Source: Hemerocallis citrina
Lineage: Eukaryota > Streptophyta > Magnoliopsida > Asparagales > Asphodelaceae
NCBI GenBank assembly: GCA_017893485.1
Contig: CM030360.1
Location: 17,345,971 to 17,409,970, forward strand
Length of the DNA: 64,000 nucleotides
Reading direction: 5' to 3'
The notes below the pieces were generated by a model. It was not told where the DNA came from. It did no database searches and worked only from the letters and a program-made list of their open reading frames with translations. Position numbers and translations under genes: made by a program. Of this stretch, positions 55,108 through 64,000 are shown piece after piece; positions within the stretch are counted from its first letter, which is position 1; every line of letters starts with the position of its first letter.

Positions 55108-55361
55108 TTGACAGCATCAGCAAACCCTTGAAAATTAGATGTCTTGTCATCCCTTATGAGATCCTTGACAGCATCAGCAAACCCTAGATCGAGCATATCG
55201 TTGAGGACTTTCTTAACTTTTTCTGGATCTTGGTTAACATCTGGATCTCCAAGATTCATTCTCAATGCAAACACATGTTTCAATGCTTCAATAAACCGAT
55301 GACGCCCAAGGTCACCAGTAACTTCATCAGGAATTCCATAGCTTTGAAGAATGTTCAGCAT
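55108..55361 (-). pseudogene. GGT: GGT exon 3
   Basis: 254 nt from acceptor GCATGCAG to a phase-2 donor (AA|GTAAAG). It encodes NILQSYGIP, HRFIEALKHVFALRMNLGDPD and a lysine-rich segment. The end has two copies of GFADAVK caused by a 22-nt direct repeat (around 55110-55130 and 55164-55186). The second copy sits where GGTs normally have a YYGGRW-like segment before the catalytic threonine, so it may be a local rearrangement. Confidence 0.85.
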
Positions 55362-55597
55362 CTGCATGCGTGCGTGTTAATATATACATACATGAAAAAC
55401 ACATATTCACTCTTGTAAGTATATATATATATATATGACGTGAATCAGATATGCTTTTACTTGAGAATAGTTAGGACACCTGCAATTAATTATTATAGCC
55501 TTTAAAAAAAAAATGCCAACTAAATATAATCTTTCGATCGATCCCCATTTCATTAATATATATAGCAGTGTAGTCACACAGCTATATATATATTTAC

Positions 55598-56107
55598 CAT
55601 TATGAATGCGGCTCCTCCAGATGAAGGGGGAGGCATGGTGAGGACATCCAGCCCCGAGTCCGGCCCAAAGACACTTACATTTAGAGGTTGCCTAACTATA
55701 ACCTCATACTCCTTCAAGTCGTCGATAGTAAGTATCCCTCCTGCCTGTTGAAGGTCTTGAACTAGATTGCTCCCTATCTCACCACCATACAACACACCAG
55801 GTCCATTTTTTGCAATAGATACCTGAATTCCATGGGCCTTTAGTAGTTGATTTCCTTTCGTATACACACTTCTAAGTCCTGTGTCATTGAAGATACCTGA
55901 ATTCTGGATAAGCATTTGACCATGGAGATACTCGGATATGGTGAATCCATTTCTTGCAAAATCAATAGCTGGTTCAAAAAGCCTTGACCAGTTGACATTG
56001 CCACTGCCGTACTCGTCCCATGCCTTATAAAGACCCTTGACTTCGCCTGGAATGGCAATTGAGAGTGGTCCACTAACTTTTGCTTGAGGATCAGCATCAT
56101 ACATATC
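55598..56107 (-). pseudogene. GGT: GGT exon 2
   Basis: 510 nt, phase 0 at both ends, with acceptor TTTTCGCAG and donor ATG|GTAAAT. It encodes DMYDADPQAKVSG, the conserved IPGEVKGLYKAWDEYG, LFEPAIDFARNGF and MPPPSSGGAAFIM. These are hallmark blocks of the GGT large subunit. Open throughout. Confidence 0.9.
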
Positions 56108-56281
56108 CTGCGAAAACAAGATATATATATATTTACATAGCTACGAAAGGTACGTCTGGATTATTATTCAGATAATATATAGACTTTGTCATGAATTTGA
56201 GTCTTCGGGATAACAATTTAAATGTAAATAAAAACCAACAAAATAATTGATCAGATATAGCACACCAGGCACTATGAATTA

Positions 56282-56505
56282 TCTATATAATAAAACACAA
56301 AGAAAGCTATCAAGTGGCTCTCCTTCAATCCCCCCAAAATCAAAGGCCCATATCTAACTTCACAAAACACATTTTTCCTCCCAAAAGTTTTTCCCCAAAA
56401 TTCAAATTCAAATCCCTCCAAAACAACTTCTTTATTTATTTAATTATCTCTCTCCCCCAAAATTCAAATTCAAATTCCTCCAAAACAACTTCTTTATTTA
56501 TTTAA

Positions 56506-56588
<83 letters not shown>

Positions 56589-56796
56589 CACTTATGGAAA
56601 CATGGACTTTTATACCCCAATTTATAATTATTTTTCAACATATACTAATGAAAACATGGACTTTTATTTACAACTAATTATTGTCATACTATTCAAACTT
56701 GAGCTATATAATTGTTGATTTACTGTTTACAAAGCTTTTCATATGCTGTATCGTTCTGAAAACGTGCCTACGGCACGTGCCCACGGGCAAATCTAG
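56282..56796 (+). mobile_element. Complete 515-bp non-autonomous Helitron in GGT intron 1
   Basis: Starts TCTATATAATAAAACAC after an A (56281). It ends with a hairpin CGTGCCTACGGCACG, a second stem GCCCACGGGC and CTAG (56793-56796) followed by T. A|TC...CTAG|T insertion and a 3' hairpin define Helitrons. The interior has a duplicated 61-bp segment (CCAAAATTCAAATTCAAAT..., about 56395 and 56457) and a CT microsatellite, with no coding capacity. Confidence 0.8.
56393..56570. repeat. 61-bp duplicate plus (CT)n in the Helitron
   Basis: The segment with 'aacttctttatttatttaatt' occurs twice in tandem, and its last CTCTCT runs on into about 30 CT units (56511-56570). Confidence 0.9.
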
Positions 56797-57026
56797 TATA
56801 TATATATACTACTAATATACACGTGCAATGCACATATTAATTTTTGTAAATTTTTTTTAAAATGAAACTCTGAGGTCCACATGAGATGCATGTCTTAATA
56901 AATATGATTATATATTTTGAATAGTAAAAGTGAAAACTATAATGGGAGTATTAGAGTTGCGTAAGTAGGTAGATATACAATTTCAACCCTTCAATTATAA
57001 TAGTTATTATATATTATATTATAGAT

Positions 57027-57061
<35 letters not shown>

Positions 57062-57161
57062 ATTTACACGTGTGATGCACATTTAATATATTAAAAAATT
57101 AGTGTAAAAAATCTGATGTAGTGAGGACTCGAACTTGAGATCCCCTTCATATTAGTTATGC

Positions 57162-57181
57162 ACGTGCTATGCATAGCACGT
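57162..57181. repeat. Perfect 20-bp palindrome
   Basis: ACGTGCTATGCATAGCACGT equals its own reverse complement. It may be part of the decayed end of another Helitron-like or TIR element. Confidence 0.7.
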
Positions 57182-57675
57182 GTTGGTACATTGACAAATG
57201 ACACTAAGGTCTTCTCCCATTGTAATATTAGAGATTAGAGATATGATGCTTTGTAACTTGTGTTCTTCAAAATTACCATAAGGAAATGCTATGATACGTA
57301 ATTAGATTTGGCTATAAACGACATATTGATATATAACCAAAATATTCAGTTATTGGAAAAAATATAACCAAACTCCATTCATCTATGCACTTATTTACAG
57401 ATTTGTATAATCTTCAAAACTAAGCATTTGTGGAAAATAATATGTTTATACTACTGTCTACCAATTTTCAAGAAAGAAATTAATGCTTTTAATTTTTCCA
57501 TAAAACGAGGGGCAGGCATGAATGTCCGATAATCTCCTTAAGATTCAAAGATGAGTACTGTTAAAAAGTAATTATGTATATATATAATATATTCAGGGTG
57601 CATGATTTTTTATTGAATACGAGCGTAAAAAAATTGTAGTAATATCATAATTAATATATATGCATTAGCGCAGAG

Positions 57676-57679
<4 letters not shown>

Positions 57680-57756
<77 letters not shown>
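57680..57756. repeat. (TA)n microsatellite in GGT intron 1
   Basis: About 37 TA units with one interruption. Confidence 0.95.
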
Positions 57757-57762
<6 letters not shown>

Positions 57763-57769
57763 TAAATAC

Positions 57770-58205
57770 CGGATTCGTTTTGTTTGGAGCTCGTTCCCTC
57801 ATGTCAAAGGCTGTAGTAGTCCCATTAGCCAACCTTATTACCATGAAGGAGCCTCCACCGATACCGCTTGATGCAGCACTAACCACACCCAAGCACAAGG
57901 CAGTGGCCACAGCTGCATCCACTGCATTACCATTTTCTTCCAGCACATCTCTCCCAACTTTAGAGCATCGACCGTCATCGGAGGCAACTGCGGCTTTTCC
58001 AACTACAATTTCTGATATTACTGTAGGAAGTACACTAGGACTTGGACTTGGTAACGGGCTTAGGTTTGGGCTTGGCCGGCTCGGGGGAATTCTTACAGCC
58101 CGAACGGAAACGGGGTGCAGTAGTGCTAGGATTAGGAAGAATACTTGTGTGAATAGCCACAAGTGTGACGATGGAGCTGCATTTAGACACCCCAAAACAA
58201 TGCAT
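57770..58205 (-). pseudogene. GGT: GGT exon 1 (signal peptide and N-terminal region)
   Basis: The frame reads a hydrophobic signal-like segment (WLFTQVFFLILALL), a proline/serine-rich stretch (about residues 35-55), then GKAAVASDDGRCSKVG and GNAVDAAVATALCLG, the canonical start of the mature GGT fold. It ends RAPNKTNP at a phase-0 donor (CCG|GTATTT, 57770). The only nearby ATG (58205-58203) is in another frame by one base. A homopolymer stretch (TTTTGGGG) between it and the coding frame is the likely site of a one-base indel. A TAA lies in frame just upstream (58205-58207). Confidence 0.8.
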
Positions 58206-58261
58206 TAATTAATTATTGCGTTTGTTAATGGACGGAATTAAATTTCTTTGATATTTGCAAT

Positions 58262-58462
58262 ATATATATATAGGGGTCGGTTCAGGTGAGAACCAACCCT
58301 GGGGTGAGAACCTAAGGGCCTCTCCCAACCACTCATCTGCTTAATCTTAACGGTCAAGATTTTTTTCAATTAAACAATAAGATTAATTAATATTTGCATT
58401 AAGATGGGAATCCCTTTAATTAAGGGATGTTGGTCGTGAAATAAAAAGAATAATTATAAATT
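58262..58462 (+). mobile_element. Left end of a MITE-like repeat, cut by the CACTA element
   Basis: After a short TA run the sequence GGGGTCGGTTCAGGTGAGAACC begins a type of block seen often in plant genomes as a dispersed element end (repeated GTGAGAACC at 58286 and 58303). Sequence continues to 58462, where the CACTA terminus starts. I cannot assign a superfamily. Confidence 0.4.
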
Positions 58463-58640
58463 CACTACAACATATAGGGCTTTCTACAGCAGACTTATTA
58501 TAGCATTTAAATGTTAATGCTATTGAAAGTGATCAATAATAGCATTTTTGAAGAAAATGCTGTCTTTGATTAATTTTGAAATTTACCCTTAGTTATGACA
58601 GCGTTTTCAAAACGCTATATTATTTACAACATTTTAGAAA
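58463..58640 (+). repeat. CACTA terminal and subterminal repeats
   Basis: Multiple short inverted words (TAGCATTT/AAATGCTA type, then AACGCT/AGCGTT type) follow the terminus. These are the usual binding sites of the element's own DNA-binding protein. Confidence 0.75.
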
Positions 58641-58739
58641 CGCTATTATATCTATAATTAAACAAAATAGATATGGGCAAAAAAAAAAAAATCTAAGTAA
58701 AAAATCCAAATCTATCAAAACCCTTTTAACTACTCTCCC

Positions 58740-59131
58740 GTTTCGAAAACGTCCCCTTCACGAAATTTATCCCTAATATTCATCCGCTCCTCCCGAATCC
58801 CCTGATTTCTATTCCTTCGCTTCGCGCCTCCATAATTCCCGACCCGCTCAAATCTAACCCTAATTTCAATTCACCGCGCCTCCCAAATCCTCAGATTTTT
58901 AATCCTTAGCGCCCTATCCTCCTCCCCGTTGCCCTCCCGAATCGCCCTATCCTCCTCCCCGTTGCCCTACCCGCCTCGCCCAACGCCCTATCCTCCTCCC
59001 CGCCCTCCGAAGCCAGACACGCCGTCGCCGAACACCATCTTCTCCTCCCCGCCACCGAAGTCCCACCACGTCGTCACAGTACCGGATCACCCCCTTCTCC
59101 TCCCCGCTATCTCCCACGTTAGTCGATTCCA
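58740..59131 (+). other. GC-rich leader-like exon of the CACTA element
   Basis: Three copies of CCCTATCCTCCTCCCCG lie within 58910-59000. The tract ends at a donor-like CCAG|GTAATT (59131/59132). The proline-rich frame at 58929 has no domain, so this is more likely an untranslated first exon than a protein. Confidence 0.4.
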
Positions 59132-59473
59132 GGTAATTTTGTTTATACTTTATACTTGCTGTGAGTTTAGATTTACTGTGGTTTTGGGTTCTGATCTCAG
59201 AGTTTGAGTTGTGATTTGATGAAGTTGGTGAGATTTTAGAGTTTGGAATTTAGATCTGCGATCTGGTAGCTTCTTATTAAGTTGATAATTGTTTCTTCAA
59301 GCTTTTCTCTTTTGTTTAAGATCATTCGTGCAAGTAAGATGCTTCCTGATTCTTGATGGTGATGAGATGATCCTGATTTGATAGATATTTCTTGTAATGC
59401 GCATATCTCGCATAAATTAAATTAAATTAGTGGGCATCATTAGACATCAAGGAGCATATAATGGCTTAATTAC

Positions 59474-59519
<46 letters not shown>

Positions 59520-62470
59520 GTTATGTATTTGTTCTTCATATATTTATGGTATATAGGTCTTTTTACTGTTGATGTTCAATGTGTGTTTGTATATCTCTGT
59601 GACATTGGAGAATGTATATCGTTTGACCATTGATTTAGTTATTTTTGTACAAATCTATCTGAAATTTTTGTTATACCAAAAGAGCTATTGACATTGTCCT
59701 GATCAGGGATTTCGGCTAGTGTAAAAACACGACATTGAAAATCCACTACATTAATGTCCTCTTACTTCCTTCTGATTAATCTGTTAAGTAATGTAGAGAC
59801 TTAAGGTGAGGCTCAAGGACCATGACTATAATTGTAAAGGTCAACTGTTCGTAATTATAAACATACAAAACTTACTGCAGAAAGAAAATCCAATTTTCCA
59901 TATATATATTTACTCAAGTGATGTTTCTTAAATACAATTGGATAAACAATAAATGGAGAACATTACATGGAAACGGACAAATAATTGAATTATTGCATGC
60001 TTCCTGCTATCAGAAAGTCATTACATAAAATATAAAATAATTGTGAAGCAAAGTGACATTAAAACATTCAAACTTTGTACTCAGTTCTACCCTCAGGGTG
60101 ATTAGGTAAATGGTCACTTTCTCAAACAACCAAAATCATTAAAATTCAGAGGTAAATATACCCAATTAGAACAGCCATGAAAATGAAAATAACCACCAAA
60201 TTACACAACCATAGGTAAAAGACATAATACATCAGAACTGCAATTTTGCTTATATATTGGCAAAGAAAAGAAGTAGGATACTTCTATTGGCTCAGGTGAA
60301 GTGCCACAACCACCAAGTCAGGTCAACCGTAAATCAGCATGTACTTGACAGCCTCACCACCAACCATATATATAGTGTTTTAATAAAGAGTCCCCCATTA
60401 CTGTATGCAATCTATACATAATACAATGTATATATATGTATGGTCATGGCCGCTGTCAGAACATGTCAAGGCATATTTGTGATTGAAATTGGGTACTAAA
60501 CCAACATAGCCGTGGACGAAAATAAGTAATAAATCACAAAACATAAAAGTACCTGAAGAATTGAACAATTAAAGTTTAGTTGCATTACCTTCATACGACA
60601 TATTTTCATTTTAGTATATAACTAATGTTAGATGTCCGAAGGTTCTCAAGGGGAGTAATTTAGAAAGTGTATGTCAAGAAATTTTTAAATGGATCAAGAC
60701 ATTAAGTAGCTTGTTGATGTACTTGATAGTAGACGCATTCTGTATTTCTATTGGCTGTTTTTATACTAACTGTTATTCATCAATATTTCTCCATTCATAC
60801 AAACAAGTTCTCATCTGCACATTTTAGGGATATTCATGATTTTGTGTTTGCTTTACTCTATACTGATTTTAATTTTCTTTTTTGACCCATGTGATAGAAG
60901 AAACGAATGGAGATTTAATTCATTTCTTCAATTGTCCTTGTATGAATATTTGTGAGCCCCATTGGTTTCTCTCGCAACCACATTTGGGATTTTTTGCTCA
61001 AACCCCCTATTTGAAAATGTTGTGAACCATAGAAATTTCAGAAATTCTATTAATTAATAATAAGCAAATGAAATGCTTATTATGTTGTACAGAACATATT
61101 ATTGAGTTGTATCATTACTGGGTCTAATTGATGCCAATATAATCAGCCCTTTACTAATAAACCATAGTTATCACATTGACAAAGTTATCACTTATCACTA
61201 TTTCTATATGATATGAACACATTGACAAAGTTATCACTTATCACTGTAGATATTGCGTATGGTTTCACAACATTCATAATAGTAACACATGCAATCTGAT
61301 TGTTCCACATCGAACAGAGCATGTGCATGTGCATAGGATTGTTCTGTCTCCCTTATCATAATAATCAAGAGAGTTTTTTCCTTTAGCAACATAAGAATTT
61401 GCTATCATCCAAGGCGTTGTTTATGAAACAATGAATTTTGTCTAATGTTTCCATAAACATATTGGGAGGAGAGAAGTGTTCGTAGTGCTAGAAGATAAAA
61501 GTGGTCAAAGATTTTGGTGGATGAACAAGCTCCAATACATTGTTGAAGATGTATTGAAGAAGAATTGAATCTAGACACCTCTAACTTTACGAACTGGCTA
61601 ACATGATAATATTTTACTAAATATATAGTAGTCACCTAGTTCAAAAAGTGCTAAAAATATGTACTAGAATTCTGCAAATAGTTTGCTAATCATAGCTATC
61701 TATATGGGTTCTTTAAAAAAAAAAACTTTGTAATGTTCCATTTTATTTGTTTCCAAAAGTTGTTGAGCCGAACCAGAACAATCTGTAGTCGTGCGCTTGA
61801 AATCTATGCTTTCTTGATCTTGTTCTCTGTGTGCTTGTTCATTTAGATGTAACTGCTAAAAGAAGATTAATAGACCACTTCAGCAAAAAATATAGTTTGA
61901 TGAGTGCTGCAAATTTGAAGTCTGTACAACATAATTTTCATTTGGTAAAAAGAAAGAAAGTTATTATAAGAAATGGTAAGCCTTATTAAATTTCTGTTTT
62001 CTATAATTATTTGGAAGGTTTTTATCTTCTAAGAAGGAAATTGGTTTATTTTTGGGTCAGTTCTTCACTCTACTAATATTTTTTTGCCATAGAAATGAAA
62101 TTGCCATAGAAATTAATAATAAGCAAATGAAATGCTTATTATTGAGTTGTATCATTACTAGGTCTAATTGATGCCAATATAATCAGCCCTTTATTACTGA
62201 GTTCTGTATCAATAAGTTAGCAGGATGGGCCATCTCATATGTTACATTCTGTGGCAATCCTGATCAAATTAAGTATGTTCAAAAGTTTGACCATATTGCA
62301 TGACAATGTTCAAAAGTGAATGGCCATGACATATTTAAAAAACTTATTTTTAAAATCATATCAATTAAAGTTTGATCCACGTTGTTGATGTGTGTATTGA
62401 TTGTGTTATCTTGTTAATTTCTCATCGGTTGTCATCTCTTCAAGGTCAGAGGAGCTGGTGTGTCATCACA
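59132..62470. other. CACTA non-coding interior
   Basis: No coding frame recognised. Contains an (ATT)n run at 59474-59519. An internal direct duplication starting AATTAATAATAAGCAAATG has copies at about 61050-61160 and 62110-62195. A shorter duplicate, CACATTGACAAAGTTATCAC, is at about 61171 and 61217. Part of this may be intron or leader of the transposase gene. Confidence 0.5.
59474..59519. repeat. (ATT)n microsatellite
   Basis: About 15 units of TTA/ATT. Confidence 0.95.
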
Positions 62471-64000
62471 ATGAATAAAGATTGGGTTCATCTTAACAAG
62501 TAATGAAATCTTACCCAAATTAATATTTTAATATATAATAGATATTAAGATATTACATGCTTTTATGACCACTATTTTATAATTTATAGAAATACAACAG
62601 CATATAAAGTGGCAGTTCATCAGTTTGTGGAAATTGCGAAGTCAACTGCTGAGGACCCAAACTGGATTATATGTCCATGCAGAGATTGCCAAAATTTCTG
62701 TCGTGGAAATGAGGATATGCTTTTACTTCATTTGCTCAAGCGTGGAATGGATATGACTTACACAAATTGGATTTGGCATGGGGAAGGATTGAATGCGAAG
62801 AGTTCTACTAAGGAATCTGTATTGCCAGATAGAATAATTGAAGATGCATATGTTGATAATGAGGGTATTCATGAATCTAATGGTAAAGAGGGAGAGGATG
62901 ACTTAACAAATATGTTGAAGGATGCTAATATTCCTTTATATCCTGGTTGCACTAAATACAGTAGGCTATCAGCAACAATTATTCTATATAAGCATAAATC
63001 CATGTATGGTGTTTCTAACAAATGCTTTAATCATCTTTTGGAGATATTGCATGATATGTTACCTGATGAAAATACAATTCCAGAATCCGCACGAGCTGCA
63101 CAGCAATTAATTAAGTCATTTAAACTTGATTGTGAAATCATACATGCATGCGTCAACGATTGTTGCCTATTTAGATGTGAGTTCAAAGATGATGATGAAT
63201 GTAGGAAGTGCCATGAGTCACGGTGGAAGAAGGATCGTCGGACTGAGAAGATTCTTAATGGAGTGCCAATTAAGATTTTGAGGTATTTTCCAATAATTCC
63301 AAGGTTTAGAAGAATGTTCCAAACATCAGAACTTGCTGAAAATTTACGGTGGCATCACAATCATAAAAGTGAAGATGATAAAATTAGGCACCCTGTTGAC
63401 TCTTTGGCTTGGAAAACAATTGATAATAAATGGCCATCTTTTGCTGCCGAGCCGCGCAACCTTAGACTTGGTCTGGCTGCAGATGGGTTTAATCCCTTCC
63501 GTGGTCTTAGCTCCTCACATAGTTGTTGGCCTGTGATGCTGGTAATATATAATCTTCCACCAGGGTTATGCATGAGAAAGGAACATATTATGTTATCATT
63601 GTTGATTTCAGGACCACATCAACCAGGAAATGACATAGATATTTATTTACAACCACTGATAGATGACTTGCAGGTTTTATTTGATGTGGGTGTACAAACA
63701 TATGATGCTTTCACCAAAACATTTTTCAACTTGAAAGCAATTTTGATGTGGACAATAAATGACTTTCCAGCTTATGGTAACCTGGCTGGATGTACTACAA
63801 AGGGAAAACTAGCATGCCCCATATGTGGTACTAATACTTGTTCTAAATGGTTGAAACACAGTAAAAAAAATGTTTACCTGAACCATAAGCGGTTTCTTGG
63901 ACCAAAACATACATTACGGTTCAAAAGAAGTTGGTTTGATGGGAAACAAGAGCTTGAGGAGCCACCTAGATTAATGGTCGGATCAAGAATTTTGAATGAG
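62471..64000 (+). CDS. TNP2-family CACTA transposase (5' part, continues past window)
   Basis: Exon 1 is only 29 nt (62471-62499, MNKDWVHLN). After an 89-nt intron (AA|GTAATG to TTATAG) the frame is open from 62590 to the window edge, giving 480 codons so far. Residues 1-80 form the transposase-associated domain with CPCRDC (WIICPCRDCQNF) and WIWHGEG. PRNLRLGLAADGFNPF (about 335-350) begins the Transposase_21 catalytic region. WTINDFPAYGNLAGC, CPICGTNTCSKWLKHS and KRFLGPKHTLR follow, all typical of TNP2. It would cut at CACTA ends. No stop or frameshift is visible, so this copy may be active. Confidence 0.92.

Larger units (their letters stand above)
56806..57769. other. GGT intron 1, remaining part
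   Basis: AT-rich with (GATA)n at about 57027-57058 and a long TA array at 57680-57756 just inside the exon 1 donor. A palindromic ACGTGCTATGCATAGCACGT at 57162-57181 is a perfect inverted repeat. No gene seen. Confidence 0.6.
39001..58205 (-). pseudogene. GGT: Gamma-glutamyltranspeptidase gene, six exons, disrupted
   Basis: The locus spells out a plant GGT, which cleaves the gamma-glutamyl bond of glutathione and its conjugates outside the cell or in the vacuole. Exons on the minus strand: 1 (58205-57770), 2 (56107-55598), 3 (55361-55108), 4 (54965-54689), 5 (39565-39428), 6 (39320-39001). All internal junctions are GT-AG with matching phases (0, 0, 2, 0, 0). Lesions: no in-frame ATG in exon 1, a 65-bp insertion that shifts the frame in exon 6, a 14.8-kb retrotransposon in intron 4, a Helitron in intron 1, and a CACTA element about 260 bp upstream of the start. 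Catalytic residues are preserved, so loss of function may be recent. If an upstream exon and the spare exon at 31 kb are used, it could still be expressed. Confidence 0.85.
58463..64000 (+). mobile_element. CACTA (En/Spm) transposon, left part, probably autonomous, runs off window
   Basis: The terminus CACTACAACATATAGGG starts at 58463 behind ATT (candidate 3-bp target duplication). Subterminal repeats follow: AGCATTT and AATGCT words at 58503-58560 and the palindrome AGCGTTTTCAAAACGCT near 58600. A GC-rich leader-like exon (58740-59130) and long non-coding stretches lead to a TNP2-type transposase starting at 62471. The right end is outside the window. It lies about 260 bp upstream of GGT and could affect its promoter. 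Confidence 0.85.

Overview
This window reads as nuclear DNA of a flowering plant, most likely a eudicot. It has spliceosomal introns with GT-AG borders and many AT microsatellites. It also has plant-specific transposon lineages: Tat-type Ty3/gypsy, long-LTR chromovirus, L1-type LINE, CACTA/TNP2, Helitron and MITEs. There is one recognisable multi-exon host gene, for a gamma-glutamyltranspeptidase (GGT). I see no bacterial genes, rRNA, tRNA or CRISPR. The species cannot be named from this sequence.

Left third (1-25 kb): nested old retrotransposons. Positions 1-4128 are the end of a long minus-strand LTR. It abuts the 3' end of a degenerate Tat-like element whose 3' LTR is 6587-7257. An LTR-like tract ends at 12464. 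A second Tat-like copy follows (LTR 12506-13133, PBS, stop-riddled gag). Into that gag a chromovirus inserted on the minus strand (3' LTR 14710-18941, gag zinc knuckles at 20.0-20.3 kb, tRNA-iMet PBS, truncated 5' LTR 20732-23024). A scrap of Tat pol follows at 23.1 kb, then a 936-bp Tourist/Harbinger-like MITE.

Middle (25-39 kb): an internally deleted LINE on the minus strand (about 24.94-29.88 kb). Next comes a partial duplicate of the GGT 3' end (about 29.99-31.48 kb, with an intact terminal exon at 31108-31362). Then exon fragments of unrelated host genes lie close together: plastid pyruvate dehydrogenase E2, a GDSL lipase, and an unidentified terminal exon. A Helitron-type 3' end sits at 36872. 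The second copy of the GGT downstream region (about 37.05-39.0 kb) carries a small MITE in a TA array and a LINE 3' fragment.

Right third (39-64 kb): the GGT locus, minus strand, six exons from 58.2 to 39.0 kb. Its fourth intron holds a 14.8-kb, structurally complete and very young Tat-lineage element (39824-54597, 592-bp LTRs differing at one base, 5-bp target duplication ATAAG). The element encodes gag-protease and RT-RNaseH-RNaseH-integrase on the minus strand. On the opposite strand, between pol and the 3' LTR, it carries a spliced gene with its own TATA box, a 'putative gypsy-type transposon' domain and coiled coils. Two further coiled-coil ORFs and a 110-bp tandem array follow. A 515-bp Helitron lies in GGT intron 1. 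A CACTA element with an open TNP2-type transposase starts at 58463, just upstream of GGT, and runs off the window. GGT lacks an in-frame ATG and has a 65-bp frameshifting insertion in its last exon, so as assembled it is probably a pseudogene.

The most notable items are the antisense gene module of the Tat element, the in-frame UAG between gag-protease and pol, the templated-looking 65-bp insertion in GGT (with a possible bypass to the spare exon at 31 kb), and the gene-fragment cluster beside the Helitron end.
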